From the NCBI GenBank assembly GCA_900708905.1, contig CAADRB010000060.1:266695-330694 (forward strand): a stretch of 64,000 bases of DNA, read 5' to 3'. The notes beneath the pieces are model-generated. The model worked only from the letters and a program-made list of their open reading frames with translations, was not told where the DNA came from and did not search any database. The DNA is from Hymenolepis diminuta (lineage: Eukaryota > Platyhelminthes > Cestoda > Cyclophyllidea > Hymenolepididae). This document shows positions 13,360 through 23,950 of the stretch, in pieces (position 1 is the first letter of the stretch; each line of letters starts with the position of its first letter). The position numbers and the translations under genes are program-made.

Positions 13360-13680
13360 TAATCACCTATCGGGGCCATAAGGGTCCGGATGTCCTGCTG
13401 TCATAGTTTCCGTGATTATCTGTCTAGCATACACATGTGACTCCCTGTCATCATTCCCGTTGTGATAACTGTCGAGGATGTGGAGACCACTTTTTACACT
13501 CCATCGAGCCCTAACTAAACCATACAAAACCCCGTTTGAAAATGTACGCTTCATCCATTATCTGCCACTCGGATATTCTTTACCTCAAACGCTTCTCCCG
13601 CTCCTGGTTCATGGTTCTCTGTAAATAAACTCTGCTCACCCAATGTCTTATCTTTCCTCTTCTTGATCCCGTGTCTCAGT
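13360..13680 (+). repeat. Candidate LTR-like fragment
   Basis: Shares the string ATAAACTCTGCT and a following CACC/TACC with the stretch near 44,100, and loosely resembles 46,790-46,930. A poly(A) signal followed by pyrimidine-rich DNA is typical of LTR ends. This is resemblance only; no internal retroelement sequence is attached. Confidence 0.3.
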
Positions 13681-14077
13681 GAAGATTGGTAGAAGATACA
13701 ATGTATGACCTGACGAGTAGCTAGGAGAAAGTTAGATAGATTTGCTGCTGAATATAGCCTTCAACAATGTAATGTACTGCAGACTATGGACATACATCCG
13801 TTTCTTCAGGGACTCTGGAGTATCATGTAAATAGAGCCGTTCAATTCAAATTTCGAGCAATCAGTGTTTGTTTTACAAGCTGTTTCTTCCGCTTTCCTAT
13901 ATTTTTCTACGTTGAGCAGAGGAATGGATTAATAAACCCGACTGACTGCTAGACATCCACTCAGATAAATAGAATTTATAAAATTTCAACAAAATTAAAG
14001 TCAGTATCATCTTTAAATAGGATTTGAAAAAAAGATACAAGTAAGGTTATAGAAAGTATACGATTGCATTATTCACA

Positions 14078-17000
14078 TCAGTCGTAGATTATCTCAAATT
14101 GGGTAGATCCTTCACCCTTATCGAAATCCACTTTAATATTCTTGGCAATGAGCCAACAGCGAACTCGGATGAAAGTGTTTCTTTTAACTCCATCAAATAG
14201 AACAAATACTAGAGGCTGGAGATAAGCCAATTGGTTTTTGTAGGGAAAGAACATAGAATGGAAGCTCCCGTTTGTCAATTTGCCCGGATTCTTGGCTGGA
14301 GCGATGGCAGAGAATTTGAAGTCCATATCGTAGTACCGAATGGTACCGAGATTGTAAGTATCATCTTCGGTAACTCCTGAACACTTTACGAGTACTCCCG
14401 TAGCGAATTCATCGATTGGATCGGGCAACCAACCGTAGATACGACCCATTTTGAGTACAAAACATGCCTGCGCCGTATCGAAACCGAAACTGAAGTGAAA
14501 TAACATAGACCATGTTAAATACCATCCAACCTAGTAAGCAGGTCACTTATTAAAAATTTATACCTTATAATAAGAAAGCCATAATACACCTTAACTATTA
14601 GCAGTATCATTGTAAAAACTTATATATTATGAATTATTTCGGCTAAATTAGAATTCAGTTTCTGATGGGCAGTGCTGCCATTTATCCTACCCAATATCCA
14701 AATCTATATTGTTGGCTAAACAACAGAAAATTTTGAAGTCATCAAGGAAATCTATACCTCGCATAACTTCAGTCACAACTGAAATGTGTGTTAAGAGAGA
14801 GATTTAATGTGAAACCTCGGTGTCATTAGATCTTCGCAATTGGAAATGGAATGATAAGACATTCATAGATAATCCGAAGACCTAGAGACAATGTGTATCG
14901 AAAAGCTGCTATCGGAATTATGAAAAAGTGTTTCGCTACGAAAACTCATTAAAAAATAGGATCCGCATTTCCCACAAGTTAATTTCTAGTTCCATTTGGG
15001 ACCTGATAACTCGAAAAGCTGAAGAGAAACTTGCGTCAATCAAAATCCCACTCACCTACGCCTTCTTTCCCCATTGCATCTTCATCCTTCACTTGCGGTT
15101 TCTTTCCACCAATTTTTGAACTAAATCAACACTCAGGGCAAATTTAACTCTCTCCTTCACTCACCAATCTTTCCCTACTCTACTTTTCCTTTCTGGATAC
15201 CTCACAATTCTCGGGTCAATGATGATTCTGATTTCTATCTTATTCTGTCCTAAGGGAGACTCGTGACCTTCTATCGCTCTGAGATTATAATTGCTCTGCG
15301 TAAGAGAGAGCAGGTAGTATCACCAGTACTATTTCGTTTGACGAACTTGTGGACAATACCTACCCCATCAATGCAGTTGTATATACTCGATGCAAATATC
15401 AAGGCACATGACCACCTATCATTTACCATGTGAAAGAAAATTAATCTGATGGATGAAACTCTGGTAAGTGGTCGATTTCAATCGTTGAGTTCAGCTGCAA
15501 CAATCGATTGTCTCTATGAGTGGTCGTGCTCACATTGATTTTGGGATGACGATTAAATCTTCCTATTGTGATAATGCTAACTGCCAACAAGGCGAGGAAG
15601 CAAATGCCCACATGGATCAACGGATACGAGTCTATTCATATAGTCGTGCAAAAGAGAATGTTCCTACACCCCCTTATCACAACTAGTTGAGTGAAGAGTA
15701 GACAGCTGGATAGAAGCATTTGGTGGAATCTGTTTGGATTTAGACATGTTCGATGTCTTGTGCATGGGTTTATCGAATAGTGGTGTCGCGTTACTGGTTT
15801 TCATTGAGTTGACGGAACTTCGTTGTAAAAGATATTGGTACAAATCACTGAAATGGAGGCGGCTAGGGCTATTTTCTCATATTCACTTCAAGTTTCTCCT
15901 ACTGCCCCAACCACATCTGTGAAATGGATAAACACAACAGAGGTTTTGATGAATCTTTAACCGAACTCCTTAAATTGTGATTTAAACAGTGATTTAAAAA
16001 TAGCCAAGAATGGAAGAGGGCGAGCAAATTGTCAATGAGTGAAGTGGTGAGATGAAATTATATGAAGTAATCGAGAAGGCGATGACAGAAATAATCGTAG
16101 AAATCAGTGAGATGAGATAAGCGATGATCGAAAGGAAAAGGGACAGAAGTTGATAACAGGATGATTGTGGAACTTTCAAATTGAGTAAGACTCTCCTGAT
16201 GCTTGACCCTCCATTCCACTGTCTCAATTTACATTGTTAGAAGAAGTGTGCTGTCTTTTGTATTCTCGATGCTCAGATGTCAATATCATGCACATCTCTA
16301 ACGAATCTCCCTATCTATCTATCTCTCTATCTGTCTCTCTTTCATTCCATTTCTAATATCTTCAGATTCGATGTATAATACGTCACCAGTGATATGTCTT
16401 AAGAAGTTCTCTCACAGATTCGGTCTTCGTCTGCTCTCCGATAGTATCCATGGTGGTAATTTGGGTGGTCTTATCCGATTGAAATGCACGACACATGTAG
16501 ATTCTTGTCTGGAAAAGTACGAGTTTTGACAAGAAGCGAACTAAAAGATCGCTTAAAAGGAGTGAATTTGCGTGTAAGTGAGGTTCCTTTTCCTGTGGCC
16601 ATTAAATTAGACTCAAAGGCACTTCCCTTTTATACATTTGACTATATTTTAAATTGAGGAGGTGCATAGCCACTGTCTAAAATTTGTGCACATAGAAAAT
16701 GTGCAAGTTGTTGCTGTGCTGCCGATTTGAAAAGTGCTTTTAAAATGCAACATAGGATTCTTTTCTGACTCTATTTTATAACGATTGTGCTTTGACAATA
16801 TAAAAATACATTAACTTGTCAGCCAACCGTGTAATTAAATCAACCGATCAGAAAACTTGGAATATCATGGATATAATCTCACCCATAAAATGAAAGTCGC
16901 AGCATAAAATTGCGACATTTGAAACGGTAACTGCTAATTTTGTGAACACTGACAACTCATTGCGTCCAGAAATAAAGATTCTTGATGCTTTTACTTCAAC

Positions 17001-20000
17001 ACACTCGCTTCTCACCATGTTGATCTTGTTTCCCATTCTCTCTCTAATGATTAGAACTTTAAGGAGTTTTTTTTTCAAGGTCATACACACAATATTTGGG
17101 CGTCCATTTAATCTCTGAAGAGGAGAATACAAGAAGAAGATAAGTGAGAGAAGACTAATAGTTAGCCACATCATAAAAGCAAAAGTGTTCACGTTGCTGT
17201 CTAGACACTTTCGTCAGCAGACTTTAACAGAGCTGTTCACCTTTTCCTTCTCCCCTGTGAGCATGGAGTGCTCCGAAGAATACGAATCCTATCACTTATA
17301 CGTTTTACAGAGATTACGGTGTAAAACCGCATTATTGAATTTAGAATGACAATTTTTTAATGAATCAAGTCATCGTTACTTTTAATACGTCGTGTTTTAA
17401 AATGTAATATATCAGGGGAAAATCGCTTAGATGACAACTCAATCCCTTTAAGAGTATTTCATTGCTCATTATTAGTCGAGCTCTAATGAATTATACCATC
17501 GCACTTAGAGTAACAAGAACCGAAGTCACGAATTTAAGAATTAGGACTAAGAGCTGTTTTTGTGCAGAATTGTGAATGTTCACAGGATCACGAAATTGTA
17601 GGAAATAATGAACCAGAACCAGACTTTAGCTACCAGCTAACCACAACAAACAACAATTCCAAAAAGTAGGATACAACGAGTTAAATAAGTCAAAATCTTT
17701 TGAATAAACTACAATGAGGATTCGAGAGAGTAAGAGAGATGAGGGTGAGAGGAGATGGGAGTGAAGCGTATCTGCATATAAGTGACAAATCACCTGGGCT
17801 TGGACGCATGTGAGGTATAAGCGCAGGTGTATTTTATATGAAAAGGGACGGTAATAAAAAAGAGGAAAATCGACAAAGGCGTCTAGTCGTGACAGATGGG
17901 ATTGAGTCATGGGGTCACAAAAGCGAAAAATCAACGTATTTTCTTAAAGAATGTGACCAAAGGGTAATTTTGAAAAATGCATGGAGAGTCATCTTTCAAT
18001 GCTATACTTAAAATGTTTCCAGTAGTCCATTTACATACACATCGTTTCAATTCAGTAATTTCAGAAAACAAATGTATCGAGACTTTAACTTTCTAACTAC
18101 GTAATATTCAGCCTATAACTGAAATATTTCGCTGTTTTGCATATTTAGATGCTACTTAATGGTACTACCGAAAAAAATCACTCAAACATTGCCCAATTTT
18201 GAAAATTCGACCCTGTATTTGTGTGCATGAATTCTCTAGTAAAAGTCTTCTTTCAGACTGACAGGGAATGATATGAATTCGAACTTATTTCAGCCAAACT
18301 AACCACCTAACCGCTGCTTTTCCTCCCTTTTCCAGCATAATCTGACCCAATCTGGATCACTACTCTGAAGTTACAGTAGACAAATATTGATTACTGTCAA
18401 ACATTTAAAACCAATATATTTTGAAAAAATAGATTTCGAAATCATACCCGTTCATGATATTGCAAGGTCCACCAGCATTGAGATCATAGGTACATGGCCT
18501 CTCTGGATCCTGCTTTATACCTCCCTCCTGAACACAGTCTTCCAATTCCGTAGAACCTGTGTTATCCTGATAAGCATGCAAGAAGGCGGACAATTCATCA
18601 GATTTCCGATAGTAGGGCAGTGGTTCACGAGTGCGGAAGTAGAGAAGTGTGGAAAAGATATCGGGGTTAGGGATGTGACTGAGGCCTGGATTCATCTGCA
18701 ATGCTGAATGCATGCCAGTAAGAGCGGGATGATCCCGAGGTACCTGTAAGGAACACCATTTATTTTAAGCAACCCTATTACAAATTCAAATCCTAGAAAT
18801 GATAGATGGTCGGTGACTGCCGATGCTGACAAACGCCAATGCTCTTTTCACAGTAAGTGGTGTGAAAAATCGCTATGCTGAGAAAGGTGTAGCACGAGTC
18901 GAAAATTAATTTTTTTCTCCAGCAGACAACAGATCTTCCATGAACAATTGAAGTTTTCACTAATATTTGATATTCTTTCAAAACTTAATCGTTTTAGATG
19001 AAGCGAATACATATTATAAATATCTAATATTATTTCTTGAGTATTTGCCCAAATGTTAAAATTAAATGAAAACTTATTGCTTTTTGCTCAATCTAGAAAT
19101 GAAAAATTAAATTTTTCTTCTCAGATAATTTACTCAATTCCTTGATACTACAATCAAAAATGGTCGTTGTTTTTAATTTAATAATTCTAAAGCAGAGGGC
19201 GGAGTTGAAATACCGAATAAGTAAGTTATTATTTACTAAAATGACTCTTCAACTGAGAATCGCTTTCACAGTTCATGACTACCAATGGTTTTAAAATAAG
19301 ACTTCTGGATTTGGGACTTTACGGGACTTTTACCAAAAAACCACTTTGATTCAGACACAGAAAATGTTCAGTTGAGCCCACTATTCACGCTAGGAAGTTC
19401 CCATTAAATTGCCCTCCCTTCATAATTTTATGACATCAGAGATCATCGGATTATTGTGCCAATACTCTTGAGCAGTGTCATTTGATGAATCAACTGTGAA
19501 ACCTTATCTCTAAGACAGCGACGATGTCACTTTTGCCGATGCTCGAATTTCGTGATTTTTCTAATAGCCAATTTAATTGGAGAACCACATTCTGGTTTAG
19601 ACGCCGATGTCCCTCATCTTCTGAATAATTTCGGCACCATCTAATTACAGTAGACAGAAGATACTTCTCTGTCAATAAAATATTACATTTTGCAATGTGT
19701 GATATTGGCACGGTTTTAATATTTGGTAACGTTTTCGAAGAATGCACAAAATTAATATCTTATATTTCTAGTTTATAGATAGCAGAAATAACCTGTACGG
19801 TGGAAATAGGTCTGCAGGAATTCATTTCACGAATCGATTACTTCCAATATAATGGCATGTTGAAACATACTAAGAGAAAAGCATTCTAAACACGTATGTG
19901 CAACTGGACATATAAACGCCTTTGAAGCTTCGAGATAACATGAGTGATCTAATATATCAAAACGCATCAGCAAAGTATCTGGAACTAGAAGCCAATACGC

Positions 20001-21420
20001 CCCGAATTAAGGTCTACTATAATGAGAACAATATTTTTCAAGGCTTTATAAAGTCACTATCTCCCATGCATTTTCAATGGGAAAAGAAAGGTGTAAAATG
20101 GTATTGGAAACAGAATTTCGATTTGTTTTAAAAGCCAATTATGTTGAACTCAGAATGATCTATTAAATTCTTTCAAATTTATTGTAGTCGAAGCACAACC
20201 GTTAATTCATTCAACTCTTTAAATCCGTACCTTAATTGGTATTCAATAACCGGTATTGATTATCCAATCTGAAATCCCGAATTTATGCGGTTAAATTTCG
20301 AACTTCTCATTCTTCTTATACCTTATAAATATGGAGCAGAAAAAACTGGAATAATGTCTTATAATTATAAGCAGTACCCTCCAACCGCAATTTTTAATTA
20401 TTAAGTGATTTTAAAAATATGGAATAGCTGAGCTCAGTTTGATTTAATTACATAATCAACTTGCGCTTTGTTTTAAAATTGAGGTGGTATGACTAGCCGC
20501 GGAAATAAATCGACCGGTCATAGGACTCTAAATGCAACGGACCTAATCATACATACGGATCTGAAGTCAAATGATGAAAATTGAACATTGTGCTCATAAC
20601 ACAAAATGAACTCTCTCTCTCCCTCTCTCATCGAAAATGCTGACAGATCTATGATCTCGAATTCAAGTTGAGCAAGACTTGTGATGTCCTGATTTCAATG
20701 TCAGCAGGTTTGATACCCTTCCTCGTTTAATAACTTATCCCCCCNCTGTTAAAACTTGTTCAAGTTTTTGCTGTACCATGAGCAAAAATAATATTAACAT
20801 AATCATGAAACCAGTGCGTAGTGTATATAATTAAGTAAATTCATATTTTCAAAAAATTCCGCATAAAGAAATTGACTTTTTTTCCTTCATTTTTCTTACC
20901 ACACGGGTAATTTATTTAACTTTCGATCTACTGAAAAATAAATTATTTTTTTAAACATATTTTTTTCAATTTTAGAGGAGGTTGGGTTAAGCCTGGTATA
21001 GAATTATTGAACATCCAAAGTTATGACATGAATAATGAATGTATAATTTAGTACTATTTCTAAAGTATTAAATACGCAATACCGGATAACTTAATTGGAT
21101 AAATTGAAACAGCTAGGTTAAATTATGAGTTTTTTTCTTTTAAAAGGTCTCGTAAAATAGTAACGCAAACTCACCTGAAAATACATATACCAATTGAGGT
21201 ACCCCACAAAAACAAATCCAAGAATAGTATAGAAGGCCAGGAAATAGAGAAGACGTTGACAAATTACCTTCACCGAATCCACATCTTCTGTCCTACTTCT
21301 AGGACGTCTACGTTGTCGAGGATAGGCATATACTGTAGTATTCTTGAGCAAGAAAGCTTGAAGTGGTTCAAATTCTTCTTCGCGTGAATTTAGAGAGTGT
21401 GGACGTGATCTAACGGACAT
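14078..21420 (-). CDS. ATP1B: Na,K-ATPase beta subunit
   Basis: Three exons on the minus strand: 21,420-21,175, 18,743-18,448 and 14,489-14,078 (stop TGA), giving 317 aa. Junction phases are 0 and 2, with consensus GT/AG ends. The product is the single-span type II glycoprotein that folds and delivers the sodium-pump alpha subunit to the plasma membrane. Residues 1-56 are cytoplasmic with an Arg-rich RQRRRPRSR patch, about 57-80 form the membrane helix, and the rest is extracellular. All six conserved ectodomain cysteines are present: C152/C166, C176/C190 and C217/C292 by family pairing. The family landmarks GRIYGWLP, VKCSG and YLQPLV are clear, and N254 is a glycosylation sequon. The ATG at 21,420 is the first in frame; only a GTG lies further upstream at 21,492. 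Length fits the family (about 300 aa). Whether the true partner is Na,K- or H,K-ATPase is not decidable here. Confidence 0.93.
15970..16631 (+). repeat. 662-bp direct repeat, copy 2
   Basis: Second copy of the segment at 8,339-9,000, same orientation, inside ATP1B intron 2. Flanks differ completely from those of copy 1. No shared flanking duplication was seen. Confidence 0.95.
16820..16900 (+). repeat. Dispersed repeat family B, copy 1
   Basis: Shows GCCAACC, ATCAACCGATCAGAAAACTT and GGAATATCATGGA. Related stretches lie near 20,500, 39,330 and 42,060. Boundaries approximate. Confidence 0.4.
17621..17957 (-). repeat. 337-bp repeat, copy 2 (inverted)
   Basis: Inverted counterpart of 5,067-5,403, lying in ATP1B intron 2. 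By hand, 336 of 337 positions agree. The single change alters codon AAG to AAT in the shared 102-codon frame, which has no recognisable function. Confidence 0.95.
20500..20605 (+). repeat. Dispersed repeat family B, copy 2
   Basis: Contains AAATCGACCGGTCATAGGAC followed by ATGAAAATTGAAC, matching the order seen near 42,060-42,180. Lies in ATP1B intron 1. Confidence 0.4.
20745..20745. other. Ambiguous base N in a C run
   Basis: A single N within a run of C marks an unresolved base in the assembly. It is intronic and has no coding effect. Confidence 0.98.
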
Positions 21421-22139
21421 ATTTCTTGAGCTGATAAGAAGTCGAATTATGAAGATTTTCTCTTTGAAGTTGGCACGCAAGTCTGGTAGCACGCATACAC
21501 CATTTCGCGCGTGTAGATTCGCTTATTGGCTCTTTTTTATTCACTGAGTTGGTACGGCAAATAATGGTAGACTTTGAACTTTCTCAAACTGGGGAGGGGA
21601 GGTGATACCAGAATACAGTTTGTAGCGAAATTTGATCATTTAATAGGTGACTCTGCATTCACACCAAATAGAAGTCAACAGGGCTTACGTCTAACCGCCA
21701 CTCGAGTTCATTAAAGGGCGGCAAATGGATTTAAGTCCGTAAATGGCACTCCTAAATTTATTAACGCGAAAATAACTCGGTTAAGTATGTTAGACTACCC
21801 ACATATATTTTCATGTTTGTATTAGCAAATATAATGACTTAATTTCCTCACAAATCAATCTGATCCGCAATTGGGGAGAAAATGAAAGGTGAGAAGTGGT
21901 ATCAAATATTCTTGATTTATATAGACACTAGTAATTAAAGAAATACTCGCTATACGATTAAACTGACAGTATTGTAAGACTTGGATAACACGACTGCGAT
22001 GTTAAAACCTTTATTTCTGCTACCACGATGTAAATAATCACCTGGCATTTCCATACAGCATTTGTATCAGACCGAAAGTGACAGAGAAAACAGCAGGATA
22101 TTCACCCCAAGATATTTTGTTAACTTAACAAAGGCTATT

Positions 22140-22330
22140 TATATGAATGTAAGCCTTCTTCATATGATCTATTTTTGAGGGCTTAACCACCGCTGGACCG
22201 ATGACAGTTTTGCCAAGATTAATTGTCAAGTTGTTAGGACCACCATGAGCTCGCATATTGATGAGAATATTGAATGACTATGAAGTCACCTGCATGAATG
22301 GCTCACCTCCAAATAAATTCCGTGACTCTG
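22140..22330 (+). repeat. Dispersed repeat family D, copy 2
   Basis: Shares CTTCTTCATAT and GGACCGATGACAGTTTT with the copy at 11,680-11,830. Boundaries approximate. Confidence 0.4.
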
Positions 22331-23659
22331 ATCTACGTTTTTCAGCTTCTTTTCAAATTGTTTTTATCAGTTTGGGATTTTATTAAAAATGGATAACTCC
22401 TTATGTATATCTGACATAGCAAATACGCTCTAATGTCTTCCCATAAATAGGGCAGTCGGTAATTAAGGAAAGATATTTTAACTTAGATAAAATTAATGAA
22501 TTTATCCAGACGCTTCCCAAACAAAGCTAGACTTAGAATTCGCAGATTCAACACATCCTTCAAAAACTGAATTTACGTATGACATATTCCCATATTCACT
22601 TAATATCTTAGATGCGAATTCTGGCAATTGAGTGCGGAAGTCATAAACAGGCCGATAAGCTAGCAACCTAGTCAGAGCTTGTACAGACAAACTTACCTGC
22701 TCTCAGTCTAACATGTGCGCAGAACGTGGACTTAACGTGGAAGAGCAGTGACCACTGGTCAGTCCAGGAGATGTACTCGGTTTTATAAAGCTCACTCGAG
22801 GTGGAGGATTGTGAACATTCTGGCAAGATGATTGATACCTCTCATCATTTGTAATCTTTGTGCTTCTTTGGGCGTATTCTTATCTTTCATTTTTGAATTA
22901 CTTACATTATCTATACGATGTTTCCTAATAGAGACTAATATTACGACCACACATACTACTAGTGGAGTAAATAAACGATAGCATAAAAAGCAGAGTCAAC
23001 AATAATTTTGTTGGAGCAGATCACGCTTCTGGTCCACTCTATTGTTCATTTTACATTTTGAGTCAACCTCATCATTTGTACAGCGAGCAAAATATCAAAC
23101 CGAATAAAAAAGAATCAAACAGGTAAATGATAATTCACTATTTAAATGGGCGAAAAAGATTCGGTTATCATATTTTCAAATTAGTAAACTTCCATAATAT
23201 GTTGCAAGTCAACCGGATCAGTTATCACCGAGAGTATTAAATTAATAATAGGTTTGACTAAAATGATATTAAATGGTGAGGATTTAAATTCAAACGAGTT
23301 GAAATAGCCGTTAAGTAGTGTTTTGTAGTTAAATATCCCTTTTATAGGACAAGAGACTCCAGCTTGGAAAATTCCAATATGAGATGGGGAAAATTCAGGT
23401 ACCTCAATAGAGAATGAGATAGATTTAGTGACGAAATATTTTATTAGAGAAAAACGGAGGGGCGGCAGCGAATTTGGCACTAGTAGGCTGAAGTTGTAAT
23501 TTAGTAGAATTTAAAGTTCTCAATGCAAGGGTTGGAAAACTGGGGAAATCGACTGACTGCTCAAAGGTCAGGAGAATGAGTCAGGATAGCTAAGCGAAAA
23601 AGTAATGTAATGAATAAAAATCGATAATCACATCACAATAGAAGAATTGTCTTTCACCT

Positions 23660-23950
23660 TGTGGCTACCCTTTTTTCTTTTATCACCAACTCCTCCTGCC
23701 AGATCTCCAGCCAGCTCAACCTGCCTGTATCTATCTTCGGCACCATACGTATTCCACATTTAAAACCTTCTCTATATCTTTCTTTCTCTTAGTGCTACAC
23801 TCCATTAAAGAGCTATCTTTATAAGAATTTTTGCCTTCTTACACTTTGTTTTTTGCTCTAATTCTGGTGATCTCGTCTTCCTCTGCAATAGCCGGTGACT
23901 TTCTGATTACGCTCTTCTGCTTGGCTTTGTAATTTTAAATATGGTAGAAA
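23660..23950 (+). repeat. Pyrimidine-rich dispersed repeat, copy 2
   Basis: Contains CCAACTCCTCCTGCC, CCAGCCAGCTC and ATTAAAGAGCTATCTTT. It aligns by eye with the copies at about 34,900-35,300 and 37,990-38,300. Confidence 0.45.

Larger units (their letters stand above)
14490..18447 (-). other. ATP1B intron 2, repeat-bearing
   Basis: This 3,958-bp intron carries one copy each of the 662-bp direct repeat and the 337-bp inverted repeat, plus a pyrimidine-rich tract near 15,050-15,220 and a family-B-like stretch near 16,820. No other coding exon was recognised. Confidence 0.8.
18744..21174 (-). other. ATP1B intron 1
   Basis: A 2,431-bp intron between the exon encoding the membrane anchor and the first ectodomain exon. 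It contains a family-B repeat near 20,500, a CT-rich tract near 20,613-20,630 and one ambiguous base. No additional exon recognised. Confidence 0.8.

Noticed and set aside
8339..16631. The 662-bp direct repeats as the two LTRs of one retrotransposon
   Set aside because: The 7-kb interval contains a conserved ATP1B exon on the minus strand and no gag or pol sequence, and the repeat ends lack TG...CA and a flanking duplication.
21421..21492. Longer N-terminus for the ATP1B protein starting at 21,492
   Set aside because: The upstream codon is GTG, not ATG. The first ATG in frame is at 21,420 and gives a family-typical length.
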